Origin: Desmospora activa DSM 45169
GTDB lineage: Bacteria > Bacillota > Bacilli > Thermoactinomycetales > DSM-45169
NCBI RefSeq assembly: GCF_003046315.1
Contig: NZ_PZZP01000004.1
Coordinates: 122,795-172,078 of the forward strand
Length of the DNA stretch: 49,284 bases
Direction: 5' to 3'
Shown here: in pieces, positions 33,851 to 42,352 of the stretch
Position numbering within the stretch: the first letter of the stretch is position 1
Layout: each line of letters opens with the position of its first letter
The notes under the pieces: model-generated
What the model saw: the letters and a program-made list of their open reading frames with translations, nothing else
Databases searched by the model: none
What the model was told of the DNA's origin: nothing
Made by a program: the position numbers and the translations under genes

Positions 33851-34834
33851 TTACTTTTGATTTTCAAATAGGCTGCTAATTTTGTCGACAATCATGTTTT
33901 CATTTGAAACCCAAACATCTTCAACTTCAACGAATGGATGCAGTGTATCAGGCGAAGCAATCACACTGATTGGTGATTTTAATTCTGTAAATAGCTCTTC
34001 ATTTAATTTCGAACTAATAATATTAGCTACTCCTGCACTTCTTTGAGCTTCTTGAATAATAATAGCTCTCTTTGTTTTTTGGATTGATGTAATTAAAGTG
34101 TCGTAATCAATAGGGCTTAAGCTACGTAAATCAATCACCTCAGCTTTTATACCTTTGTCTGCAATTGTTTTAGATACATTCATTACTTTTTCAACCATTG
34201 CTCCATAAGTAATCAACGTAACGTCGTGACCTTCCTTTTTAATACTGGCTTTATCAATTTCAATCATATATTCTTCTTCTGGTACATCTTCCTCTGTATT
34301 AAAATATAAACTTAAATGCTCAAAGAAAATGACAGGGTTGTTGTCTCTAATCGCCGAAATCATTAACCCTTTAGCATCATATGGTGATGATGGCATCACT
34401 ACCTTGAGTCCATGTGATTGAGCTAAAAGACCTTCTAAATTATCATTATGCAATTCCACGACTCCCATGCCTGAACCAAATGGAACTCTTACCGTAATTG
34501 GGGCATTAAATGCTCCCCCCGATCGATAATGCACGCGTGCCATTTGACCAGCCAATGCATCCATTGCTTCAAACATAAAACCTGAGTATTCAATTTCAAT
34601 GACAGACCTATATCCGACATATCCTAATCCAACAGCCATCCCTGCAATAGCGGATTCAGCCAAGGGGGTATCAAATACACGTGTGACTCCGAATTCTTTT
34701 TGAAGATTCTCTGCGACCCTCCAAGACCCTCCAGCAACCCCTAAGTCTTCTCCATAGACTAAAACTTTTTCGTCTCTATGCATTTCATTTCTAATGGCAT
34801 GATTTATCGCCTTAGACATGTTCATTTTCGTCAT
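33851..34834 (-). CDS. 2-oxoacid dehydrogenase E1 component, beta subunit
   Basis: 327 aa, normal length. Transketolase-type pyrimidine-binding domain with VLVYGEDLGVAGG, FDTPLAESAIAGMAVGLGY and EAMDALAGQMARVHYRSGG; the C-terminal domain ends with the Rossmann-like region containing EVIDLRSLSPIDYDT and EVEDVWVSNENM. It pairs with the upstream alpha subunit to decarboxylate a 2-oxoacid with thiamine diphosphate. Pyruvate or branched-chain oxoacids are possible. Start ATG 34834, nine bases after GGGGAA. No E2/E3 genes are nearby. Confidence 0.92.
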   Translation of the reverse strand: MTKMNMSKAINHAIRNEMHRDEKVLVYGEDLGVAGGSWRVAENLQKEFGVTRVFDTPLAESAIAGMAVGLGYVGYRSVIEIEYSGFMFEAMDALAGQMARVHYRSGGAFNAPITVRVPFGSGMGVVELHNDNLEGLLAQSHGLKVVMPSSPYDAKGLMISAIRDNNPVIFFEHLSLYFNTEEDVPEEEYMIEIDKASIKKEGHDVTLITYGAMVEKVMNVSKTIADKGIKAEVIDLRSLSPIDYDTLITSIQKTKRAIIIQEAQRSAGVANIISSKLNEELFTELKSPISVIASPDTLHPFVEVEDVWVSNENMIVDKISSLFENQK

Positions 34835-34875
34835 AATTATCAATTCCCCTAACCATGTATTTTTTATTTAAGTTG

Positions 34876-35907
34876 TTAATCAGTTGATTGATACATGATC
34901 GTTTCCAAATCAGCGATAGTTTGTTTAGGCACTTGCCTAGCTTTTTCAATAGCTTGATCCAAATCATACTCCGCGTGTTTAATAACAGCTTTTTCTTCTT
35001 CAGTTGACCAGAGGTTACGCTTTTCAAGAAATTTTCTGTAGCGTATTAGTGGTTCTTTCGCTAACCAATTCTCATGAATTTCATCTAATAATCTATATCT
35101 AGAAGGATCATCTCCAGCGAAGTGCGCGTGAATACGATAATTGATTGCCTCAATTAATACTGGCTCACCTTTTGCAGCCATCATCCTAGCTTTTTGAGTT
35201 ACTTTATATACTGCCAATACATCCATACCATCAACTTGTATACTTTTTATTCCGGCAGCTAAAGCTTTTTGAGCAAGTGTTTTTGTCGTTGTTTGATCAG
35301 CTATTTTTACGGTGGCTGCATATTGGTTATTTTGAATAAAGAAAATAGTATTTGTACCAAATACAGAAGCGAAGTTCATTGCCTCATAAAAATCTCCTTG
35401 TGACGTACTTCCGTCACCACCGTATACAATAACAACCTGACCATTATTATCTTTTTTGAGCCCTAATCCTAATCCAGTTGCTTGAGTCATTTGCGCAGCA
35501 ATTACAATTTGAGGATTTAACACATGTACATCTTTAGGTACTTGCCCACCTACAAAGTGACCACGTTGATATAAAATAGCCTTATATTTAGGAAACCCAT
35601 GCCACATAATTTGGGGAATGTCACGGAATGTTGGGGCAATCCAGTCTGTTTGACCTAAAGCATATTGTGAGCCAATCATTGAGGCTTCTTGACCACTGAC
35701 AGGAGCATGAATACCTATTTCTTTAGTTGTAAAAATAGCAGACTTCTCATCCCATGCTCTTGTATATACCATTCTTGTCATAAGTTCTTTAAGCTGCTTA
35801 TCGGAAAAAGTTGCTAGACTCTCTTCATTAACAACCTTCCCTTCTTCATCTATCACTTGATACATCTGATAGTGTTCTTCTAAAACCTTTGGATCAACAA
35901 AATTCAT
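34876..35907 (-). CDS. 2-oxoacid dehydrogenase E1 component, alpha subunit (PdhA-like)
   Basis: 343 aa. Thiamine diphosphate motif GGDGSTSQGDFYEAMNFA to IQNN near residues 165-195, plus SGQEASMIGSQYAL and DDPSRYR, closest in appearance to PdhA. The usual NNxWAIS after the motif is NNQYAAT here. AGGGTG precedes the ATG. AT-rich codon use contrasts with flanking genes. An istA remnant abuts its ribosome binding site, and E2/E3 are absent, so it probably works with a complex encoded elsewhere, as a paralogue of the housekeeping E1. Confidence 0.9.
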   Translation of the reverse strand: MNFVDPKVLEEHYQMYQVIDEEGKVVNEESLATFSDKQLKELMTRMVYTRAWDEKSAIFTTKEIGIHAPVSGQEASMIGSQYALGQTDWIAPTFRDIPQIMWHGFPKYKAILYQRGHFVGGQVPKDVHVLNPQIVIAAQMTQATGLGLGLKKDNNGQVVIVYGGDGSTSQGDFYEAMNFASVFGTNTIFFIQNNQYAATVKIADQTTTKTLAQKALAAGIKSIQVDGMDVLAVYKVTQKARMMAAKGEPVLIEAINYRIHAHFAGDDPSRYRLLDEIHENWLAKEPLIRYRKFLEKRNLWSTEEEKAVIKHAEYDLDQAIEKARQVPKQTIADLETIMYQSTD

Positions 35908-35918
35908 ATTTTTTCACC

Positions 35919-36330
35919 CTATCTCTTTAAGTAATGGAATCTGTTGTATCTCATACACTTTTCAAGCGCCAGGTGGATTCATTCAGCGTTTTCTTGCGCC
36001 ACTATTTTGATCAGTGTAAATTGGTTTCGGCGATAACGTCCATAATCCGTGCTAATTATTTCTATGTAGTCTGTCGCATGATCATGGGCAAGGAGTGTAA
36101 TCAGTTCTTGTCTTAACAGATTGAGCGACTTGGACCGCTCACGTCCTATTCTTGATCAGTCTCCTTTTCTTTTGAGAGATGGTGTGCTCGGCGATGATTT
36201 CTCTGGTAGAAGAGTCATAAATTTTGAGTAAGTGGTTGACGATGTGAAAACGGACGATCGCCGTTCTAGTGTATGTCCCGACCGGTATAGAATATCGATT
36301 TGATTGGAAGTGCACCGCATTTATATGCTA
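35919..36330 (-). pseudogene. istA: IS21-family istA transposase, C-terminal remnant
   Basis: The minus strand encodes VHFQSNRYSIPVGTYTRTAI and HLLKIYDSSTREIIAEHTIS, the Mu-like C-terminal domain of IstA, then stops near 36150. One frame over it continues GRERSKSLNLLRQELITLL and YGRYRRNQFTLIKIVAQENAE, hits an in-frame TGA (35981-35979), and reads on to IHLALEKCMRYNRFHYLKR. Frameshift and stop show decay; N-terminus, istB and ends are missing. Confidence 0.85.
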
Positions 36331-36351
36331 TAGCATCATATGCTATAGCAT
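36325..36351. promoter_or_regulatory. Twin 12-bp palindromes
   Basis: ATGCTATAGCAT occurs at 36325-36336 and again at 36340-36351, each a perfect palindrome with 15-bp periodicity. They lie between marR and the istA remnant, upstream of the E1 genes; an operator or an element end are both possible. Confidence 0.5.
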
Positions 36352-36489
36352 ATATTATAGAGAATAATATTAATTGGGTCAAGGGCATAGTCTTAGAAGG
36401 TTATTACATCAAATTCTAAATGTTCGGGATAGATTTAACATCTCAATAAATTTGCTTCTGACTTCAAATGACGACACGCAACAATAACA

Positions 36490-36918
36490 CTAAAACAAGT
36501 GCTTATTCACATTTTGATAGAGCTTATTTAGATAGAACTGTATTTGTTTTAAATCCTCTTCACTTAACCCCTCTGTAACTCTTCGGTGAGCATCCAGAAC
36601 GACTGGAATCAATTCCGATTGAAGTTGTTGTCCCTTTTTAGTTAATTTAATAAAGTGTGACCGTTTATCGTCCGCATTATACTCTTTAGAAACAATGCAC
36701 TTTTTCTCTAGTAAATTCACCATTCGAACAACAGTTGTTTGGTTTCGATCAATTGACGAAGACAGTTCTTTTTGAGTCATTTTTTTCTCATCTAATACAC
36801 ATATAATTGCCCATTGCTCGGGTGTTATTTGATAAGGCTTTAAGCATTTACTAAAATAATTTGTTATTTTGACATCCGTCCTGTTTACGAGATATCCTGT
36901 TAAATCGAATAAATTCAT
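36490..36918 (-). CDS. MarR-family transcriptional regulator
   Basis: 142 aa. Winged-helix domain with ITPEQWAIICVLDEKKMTQK, LSSSIDRNQTTVVRMVNLLE and the wing DDKRSHFIKLTKKGQQL. AT-rich like the E1 genes downstream on the same strand. A GATCTA-CTT-TAGATC inverted repeat between its -10 and ribosome binding site suggests autorepression. Confidence 0.92.
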   Translation of the reverse strand: MNLFDLTGYLVNRTDVKITNYFSKCLKPYQITPEQWAIICVLDEKKMTQKELSSSIDRNQTTVVRMVNLLEKKCIVSKEYNADDKRSHFIKLTKKGQQLQSELIPVVLDAHRRVTEGLSEEDLKQIQFYLNKLYQNVNKHLF

Positions 36919-36932
36919 AGTTCACTCCTGTA

Positions 36933-36953
36933 GATCTACTTTAGATCATTATA
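36933..36953 (-). promoter_or_regulatory. marR -10 and operator
   Basis: Minus strand -10 TATAAT (36953-36948) is directly followed by the perfect 6-3-6 inverted repeat at 36933-36947; TTGTAT 19 bases upstream is a possible -35. Confidence 0.7.
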
Positions 36954-37121
36954 GCACTTGTTAAACTAGATTATACAAGTATGTTTCTCCCCATGTATTT
37001 TACCTGGAGTTTAATAATCGGTGCGAGAATCGGTGTTGTAAATCCTTCTCTCAGGTTTCACAAAAGTTACTTTCCAGATAATGTACTAATTGACTTTAGA
37101 TGTTCTTTTTCTTTTCGACAC

Positions 37122-37156
37122 AAAAACACCCCTTTAGACAATCATATCCAAAGGGG
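37122..37156 (-). terminator. Terminator-like hairpin, second after glmS
   Basis: Minus strand: CCCCTTT (37156-37150) and AAAGGGG (37135-37129) around a 14-base loop, then TGTTTTTG. Confidence 0.7.
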
Positions 37157-37160
37157 AAAA

Positions 37161-37222
37161 ACGGTATAACTTTATTTTAAAACGGTACATCTTTTTTACA
37201 AACGGTACGACTTTATTTCAAA
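37161..37222. repeat. Three imperfect ~21-bp tandem repeats
   Basis: ACGGTA followed by (T/C)-rich CTTTATTT-like sequence starts at 37161, 37182 and 37202. It lies between the two terminator hairpins downstream of glmS; no gene. Confidence 0.55.
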
Positions 37223-37245
37223 AGCCACACCGATAAGGGTGTGCT
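37219..37245 (-). terminator. Terminator of glmS
   Basis: Minus strand: CACACC-CTTATC-GGTGTG followed by GCTTTTG, about 10 bases after the glmS stop. Confidence 0.65.
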
Positions 37246-37254
37246 CTACTACTC

Positions 37255-39081
37255 TTACTCCACCGTCACACTTTTAGCCAAGTTGCGTGGCTTGTCGACG
37301 TTAAGGCCACGGGCAACAGAGGTGTAGTAAGAGAGAAGTTGCAGCGGGATGACAGCAAGGACAGGGTTGAGTAAAGGTAACGTTGCTGGGATAAAGAGCG
37401 TCTCATCCACGGATTTGCCCAGTTCGGTGTCGCCTTCAATGCCCAGCCCGATCACATGGGCCCCACGGGCTTTTACTTCAATGATGTTAGAAACCATTTT
37501 TTCAAAGATCTCTTTTTGTGTCGCCAAGGCGATCACCGGAATTCCTTCTTCGATCAAGGCCAGGGTGCCATGCTTTAGCTCACCGGCGGGGTACGCTTCC
37601 GAATGGATATAGGAGATCTCCTTCAGTTTGAGGGAGCCTTCCATCACCACCGCATAGTCTAGTCCACGCCCGATAAAGAAGAGGTTGTCATGTTTGGCGA
37701 TGGCAGCAGCCAAGGGCTGGATCGAACCAGCCTGCTCCAGGATGGCCTCCGCTTGTTGTGGGAGGTTGAGCAAAGCCGTGGTATGAGCCTTCAGCGTCTG
37801 CTCATCTAGAGTTCCACGTACACGGGCCAAGTGCAGGGCAAATAAGTCAATCGCGATCAACTGCGAGGTGTAAGCCTTGGTAGAAGCTACGGCGATCTCC
37901 GGCCCTGCCCAAGTCATCAACACCTCATCCGCTTCCCGTGCGACGGAGCTACCTACGACATTGGTGATCCCTACCACTTTGGCCCCGGCTTGTTTTGCAG
38001 CGCGCAAGGCGGCCAAGGTATCGGCGGTCTCACCGGATTGGCTTACCACCACCACCAAGGTAGAAGGAGTGATAATGGGGTCGCGGTAGCGATACTCCGA
38101 TGCCACATCCACTTCCACTGGAATGCGAACCAGTTTTTCCACAACGGATTTTCCGATCAGACCGGCATGGTAGGCGGTGCCACAAGCGACAAAGTGGATC
38201 TTATCGATTCCTTTGATCTCTTCCTCCGTCAAAGAGAGCTCCTGGGACAAATCCACTACACCGTCTTTTACTCGGCCGACCAACGTATCCTGAATCGCCT
38301 TGGGCTGTTCATGAATCTCCTTCAGCATAAAGTGATCGTAGCCGCCTTTTTCAGCGGTAACCGCATCCCAAGTAACACGTAACTGCTCGCGATGGACCGG
38401 GGTACCGTCGGTAGTGACAAGAGACACCTCGTCACGGGTGATCACCGCCATCTCGCCGTCTTCCAATACATAAACGTTGCGGGTATGCTCTAAGATGGCG
38501 GGAATGTCAGAAGCGATAAAGTTCTCGCCGTCACCGACACCCACGATCAACGGGCTGGCCAGACGGACCGCTACCAGTTTGTCCGGCTCTTTGACGCTGG
38601 CAATCGCAAGGGCATAAGCCCCTTCCATATGCCGAACCGCTTTACGCACCGTCGAAACCAGACTCCCGTCCCATTGGTCGGCCAACAGATGGGCGATCAC
38701 TTCCGTATCCGTTTCCGATGTAAAGGTGTAACCCTTGGCTTGTAGTTCTTCTTTCAATTGCATGTAGTTTTCGATAATCCCGTTATGAACGACGGAAAAT
38801 TGAAGAGCGCCGTCCACATGAGGGTGGGAGTTTTCATCGGAAGGCTTACCATGGGTAGCCCAACGGGTGTGACCAATGCCCACTTCTCCGGTTAAAGGGT
38901 GGCTAGAGAGACGTTGTTCCAGTGCATTCAGCGCCCCCTTGGTCTTTTGCACCGCCAGCCTTCCATCCGAGTAAACAGCCAAACCGGCAGAGTCATATCC
39001 ACGGTATTCCAGTTTGCGCAGGCCTTCCAACAAAATGCTTTGTGCCTGTTTTGGTCCGATATATCCCACAATTCCACACAT
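37255..39081 (-). CDS. glmS: Glutamine-fructose-6-phosphate aminotransferase
   Basis: It makes glucosamine-6-phosphate from fructose-6-phosphate and glutamine, the entry step to cell-wall amino sugars. 608 aa: N-terminal glutaminase with nucleophile Cys2 (MCGIVGYIG) and GIGHTRWATHG; two SIS isomerase domains (CGTAYHAG, SQSGETADTL, GPEIAVASTKAYTSQ, GRGLDYAVVMEGSLKLKEISYIHSEAY); C-terminal KPRNLAKSVTVE. A glmS ribozyme in its leader provides feedback by the product. It follows glmM on the same strand. Confidence 0.98.
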   Translation of the reverse strand: MCGIVGYIGPKQAQSILLEGLRKLEYRGYDSAGLAVYSDGRLAVQKTKGALNALEQRLSSHPLTGEVGIGHTRWATHGKPSDENSHPHVDGALQFSVVHNGIIENYMQLKEELQAKGYTFTSETDTEVIAHLLADQWDGSLVSTVRKAVRHMEGAYALAIASVKEPDKLVAVRLASPLIVGVGDGENFIASDIPAILEHTRNVYVLEDGEMAVITRDEVSLVTTDGTPVHREQLRVTWDAVTAEKGGYDHFMLKEIHEQPKAIQDTLVGRVKDGVVDLSQELSLTEEEIKGIDKIHFVACGTAYHAGLIGKSVVEKLVRIPVEVDVASEYRYRDPIITPSTLVVVVSQSGETADTLAALRAAKQAGAKVVGITNVVGSSVAREADEVLMTWAGPEIAVASTKAYTSQLIAIDLFALHLARVRGTLDEQTLKAHTTALLNLPQQAEAILEQAGSIQPLAAAIAKHDNLFFIGRGLDYAVVMEGSLKLKEISYIHSEAYPAGELKHGTLALIEEGIPVIALATQKEIFEKMVSNIIEVKARGAHVIGLGIEGDTELGKSVDETLFIPATLPLLNPVLAVIPLQLLSYYTSVARGLNVDKPRNLAKSVTVE

Positions 39082-39106
39082 TGATGTTTTACCCCCAGAT
39101 TCTTCA

Positions 39107-39152
39107 GGGGTGTCGCTGATGTTTTTGTTTCATTTTTCGTAAGCGACACCCC
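39107..39152 (-). promoter_or_regulatory. Leader hairpin between glmS ribozyme and start codon
   Basis: Minus strand GGGGTGTCGCT (39152-39142) pairs perfectly with AGCGACACCCC (39117-39107). The 3' part (ACCCC) could instead pair with the ribosome binding site GGGGGT about ten bases on, giving mutually exclusive folds. Confidence 0.45.
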
Positions 39153-39239
39153 CATGGTGTTTTTGAAAGTCATGGATGGAGTCGCTTCCGTCATAGGGAG
39201 CGAACCGTCATGTCTATATTGATTGTCGCGTCATCATCG

Positions 39240-39384
39240 TGCCAGGGATTTTGTCACCGAGGTCACCCCCAGGATTTGTTCCCCAGCTCCTCGGCTCCGA
39301 TGCAAGCCGGGAGGTATCCGCCGAAAAAATCGATCCGCCTCCACCTCGTCAACTGCAGTTCTCATCCACCACAGTTCTGGCGCT
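39240..39384 (-). ncRNA. glmS ribozyme: glmS ribozyme (glucosamine-6-phosphate-activated)
   Basis: Minus strand: AAGCGCCAGAACT opens the core (self-cleavage expected between A39384 and G39383), followed by CTGCAGTTGACGAGGTGG, a GGCGGATCG-TTTTTT-CGGCGGAT segment and CCTCCCGG, which match the conserved glmS catalytic core. The P3/P4 region follows to about 39240. Cleavage in the presence of glucosamine-6-phosphate destabilises the mRNA. A possible promoter upstream is TTTACA-17-TAGCAT. Confidence 0.95.
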
Positions 39385-39514
39385 TATCAACGGGTTAAGC
39401 ATAACATTATTCCATATTTTTCTATACCACCTCCAGAAACAACTACTTCTATGCTATGCAACAATAACTCATTTGTAAAGGGGAACAGGTCAATTTGGTG
39501 ACCTCCATCGTAAA

Positions 39515-39540
39515 CAAAAAAACCCGTCAAACAGACGGGT
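39515..39540 (-). terminator. Terminator downstream of glmM operon
   Basis: Minus strand: ACCCGTC-TGTTT-GACGGGT then T6-7. The same CCCGTCAAACAGACGG core recurs at 39746-39763. Confidence 0.85.
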
Positions 39541-39575
39541 GAGGCTGCTGACAAACTGTTCGCGGGACGGTCGGG

Positions 39576-39620
39576 GTGGTTATCCGTCTCCGCTCCATGC
39601 GTGGCAGAGTTGCTCGCCGG
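39576..39620. repeat. Short dispersed intergenic repeat, copy 2
   Basis: It shares 16 exact bases (39591-39606) and related flanks with 5233-5277. It lies in the ~205-bp stretch bounded by two copies of the CCCGTC hairpin. Confidence 0.55.
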
Positions 39621-39745
39621 ATAAAGTGAAACTCCATCGGTAGGGTCTTTTCACCGATGGTTAGTTGAACTTATCGGGTTATACGCGGAAACCACACCGA
39701 CCTGTGTTTCTAACCATTCCAGTAGTTTGTCATGAATCTGCCCCG

Positions 39746-39767
39746 TCAAACAGACGGTTTTTTCTGT
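39746..39767 (+). terminator. Second copy of the CCCGTC hairpin, plus-oriented
   Basis: CCGTC-AAACA-GACGG followed by T6 on the plus strand, abutting the glmM stop. The T-run faces the plus strand, where no gene precedes it. Confidence 0.5.
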
Positions 39768-41129
39768 TTACACTTCCTCAGCTGCCGGGGTCAATGTCTC
39801 ACGAATCACAGCGGCGATATCATCCACATGCTTTTTCAACTCTTCCTTATCAGGCCCTTCAGCCATGACGCGAATCAAAGGCTCCGTACCCGAGGGGCGA
39901 ACCAGAACACGGCCGTTTTCTCCGAGAAGTTGTTCCACTTCCCGGATTTTATCGGTGATCGCCGCCTTCTGGTCCCAACCCTCTTTGCTGCCGACACGGA
40001 CATTGACCAAGATTTGCGGATATTTTTTCATAGTGGTGGCCAGTTGATGAAGGGTGGTTGCTTTCTCTTTGATTACTTGCAACAGTTGCAGTGCGGTCAA
40101 TAACCCATCACCAGTGGGGATATGTTCCAAGAAGATAATATGTCCCGATTGTTCTCCACCCAACTTAAATCCACCCTGCCGCATCGCTTCCATCACATAG
40201 CGATCGCCCACACGGGTTTTCTCCGTATGAATCCCCGCATCCGCAGTCGCTTTATATAAGCCGATATTGCTCATCACGGTCGTCACAATCGTGTCATGGG
40301 CAAGTTGTCCTTGTTCTTTCAGGTATTCCCCGCAGATCCATAGGATATGATCCCCATCGACCAGCTCGCCCGTGTCATCCACCGCAATCAGGCGATCCGC
40401 ATCTCCATCGAAGGCTAGCCCCAGATGAGCCCCTCGTTGTAATACTTCTTTGCGCAATCCCTCAGGATGGGTGGAACCGCAGGCGACGTTGATATTCACT
40501 CCGTCCGGTTCGGCGTGAAGAGCCGTCACATCGGCTCCCAGGTCGCGGAGCAACAGCGGCGCCCATTTGGAAGCGGCTCCATTGGCACAATCGACGACGA
40601 TGTCCATCCCACACAAATCAGTCTCGATGGTGGAGCGAAGATGGTCGAGGTAACGCTGCACTTCTTTCGATTTATCCTTTGTCAAGCCGATTGCGTCACC
40701 TGTAGGACGAGGCATCTGGTCATCAACCTCTAAAAGCTGCTCAATTCGATTCTCCAGCTCATCGGAAAGCTTAAAACCATCCGGCCCAAAAAATTTGATG
40801 CCGTTATCCGTAAAAGGATTGTGAGAAGCAGAGATCATCACACCTGCATGAGCTCCCAATTCCCGCGTCAAAAACGCCACACCGGGAGTGGTGACGACAT
40901 CCAATTTCCATACATCGGCACCGATAGACATCATGCCTGCGATCAACGCAGATTCCAGCATCTCTCCGGACAGACGGGTATCGCGTCCGACCAAGATTCG
41001 TGGCTTATCCCCGTTCGTATCACCTGTAAGCACAAAAGCGCCGGCTCGACCCAGGCGATACGCCAGCTCCGGGGTTAATTCCCGATTGGCGACTCCGCGC
41101 ACACCATCCGTTCCAAAATACTTACCCAT
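39768..41129 (-). CDS. glmM: Phosphoglucosamine mutase
   Basis: It converts glucosamine-6-phosphate to glucosamine-1-phosphate for UDP-GlcNAc synthesis. 453 aa with YFGTDGVRGVAN, phosphoserine S102 in GVMISASHNPFTDNGIKF, metal loop DGDADR, sugar-binding GGEQSGH and phosphate-binding RPSGTEPLIRVM. GGAGG precedes the ATG. It follows cdaR by 23 bases; Bacillus GlmM binds and restrains CdaA, which fits the shared operon. Confidence 0.98.
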   Translation of the reverse strand: MGKYFGTDGVRGVANRELTPELAYRLGRAGAFVLTGDTNGDKPRILVGRDTRLSGEMLESALIAGMMSIGADVWKLDVVTTPGVAFLTRELGAHAGVMISASHNPFTDNGIKFFGPDGFKLSDELENRIEQLLEVDDQMPRPTGDAIGLTKDKSKEVQRYLDHLRSTIETDLCGMDIVVDCANGAASKWAPLLLRDLGADVTALHAEPDGVNINVACGSTHPEGLRKEVLQRGAHLGLAFDGDADRLIAVDDTGELVDGDHILWICGEYLKEQGQLAHDTIVTTVMSNIGLYKATADAGIHTEKTRVGDRYVMEAMRQGGFKLGGEQSGHIIFLEHIPTGDGLLTALQLLQVIKEKATTLHQLATTMKKYPQILVNVRVGSKEGWDQKAAITDKIREVEQLLGENGRVLVRPSGTEPLIRVMAEGPDKEELKKHVDDIAAVIRETLTPAAEEV

Positions 41130-41152
41130 GATTTTCCTCCTTCGCCCACTCT

Positions 41153-42352
41153 TTATCTCGCAATCCTTACGGTTGTTGTCTGGCCTTCTTCTGCCCAGCG
41201 AATATACGGCGGCCGGTTCAATTGCAAGGGTACCTCATATTCTCCCGGCGTCAACTGGGACACATCGATAAACGCATGTAAGTCTTCATCCTTGATCGAA
41301 CCCAACCGTTTCGCCGCCCCAAACAGCGTGAGGTCCACCGTCTCTGCTCCTTGAATCGTCGCACTCATATTCTTATTTAGCCCTTTGATCGCAATTGGGA
41401 TATCGGTCCATTTTTTCTTGTTTTCCTTTACAATATCCACATCGATCTTTACCTGTTCCGGTTCTATTTTAACTGCACCGCTGGTCAAGGGGATTGGCAT
41501 CTGAAAGGGCTGACCGTTTTTGGCCTTAGACAGATCCAATTGTGGTCCCTTATACGCTTCTAAGGCGGAAATATAGCCTTTAGAACCATAAACCGTTACC
41601 TTCGCAACGTCAGTAGTAACCCGATTCACCGCAAATCCCGCCGGCGGGTAGCGGCCGATGGCCACTTTAAGGGGAACCGTCGCATGAGGGCTGTCGATTG
41701 GCACACTCACATCCACTACTTCAGGGGTGACTTCCACTCCATCCATCCAGCCTTTTGCTCCATATACTTGCAACGAGGCGGTCTTTTCAATTGTTTCCGC
41801 GGCTCCTTCTACATTCACCACCGCTTTAACTGCTTGCACCTCTTGAAGTTGAGCTTTTGTACCCCGGACCAATACCTTATCGGGTGAGGCAACCGGTTCA
41901 CCCAGTTCATTATCGGAATCCGGAGTGCCGATTACCTCTACTTCCACTGGCATCTCTTTTTGTAGTTTTTCCTCCAGCACCACATCCACCCGCGCAGGCT
42001 TTACCTGGACTTCCACGTTTTTTGGAATCCCTTCCAGCCGCACGGGGACATCGGTGTGATTGCCCGCCTTTAGTTCTCTCAAATCGACATAGGCTCGATA
42101 GCGGTCCGGTGAAACCAGATTAAGTGAGAAGGCGTTTCCGCGCAATGTTAGATCAACAGTCGAAGGAATGTCCACTAATTCAAACCGTGTATCGTCATAG
42201 CGGGCCTCCAGGGTTACATTTTGAATCGTGTTGGCGGTACTTTCATTGCGGGGGAAACGAAAAGAGGTATCATTGACCGACATCCACAACATAACCGCCA
42301 AAGCGACAGCGATCAATTTGACGATTGTGTTGTTCTGCAGCCATTTATCCAT
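41153..42352 (-). CDS. cdaR: CdaA regulatory protein (YbbR-domain)
   Basis: 399 aa. One N-terminal transmembrane helix (about residues 9-25, LIAVALAVMLWMSVND) followed by four extracytoplasmic YbbR repeats, visible as recurring LR/VxVRG, PATV and LTPGEYEVPL-like strands. Known CdaR proteins bind and modulate the membrane diadenylate cyclase. Its start overlaps the cdaA end by eight bases, indicating coupled translation. Confidence 0.93.
   Translation of the reverse strand: MDKWLQNNTIVKLIAVALAVMLWMSVNDTSFRFPRNESTANTIQNVTLEARYDDTRFELVDIPSTVDLTLRGNAFSLNLVSPDRYRAYVDLRELKAGNHTDVPVRLEGIPKNVEVQVKPARVDVVLEEKLQKEMPVEVEVIGTPDSDNELGEPVASPDKVLVRGTKAQLQEVQAVKAVVNVEGAAETIEKTASLQVYGAKGWMDGVEVTPEVVDVSVPIDSPHATVPLKVAIGRYPPAGFAVNRVTTDVAKVTVYGSKGYISALEAYKGPQLDLSKAKNGQPFQMPIPLTSGAVKIEPEQVKIDVDIVKENKKKWTDIPIAIKGLNKNMSATIQGAETVDLTLFGAAKRLGSIKDEDLHAFIDVSQLTPGEYEVPLQLNRPPYIRWAEEGQTTTVRIAR

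Noticed and set aside
35934-36116. Plus-strand 60-aa ORF antisense to the istA remnant
   Set aside because: The minus strand clearly encodes IstA motifs; the plus frame is a shadow.
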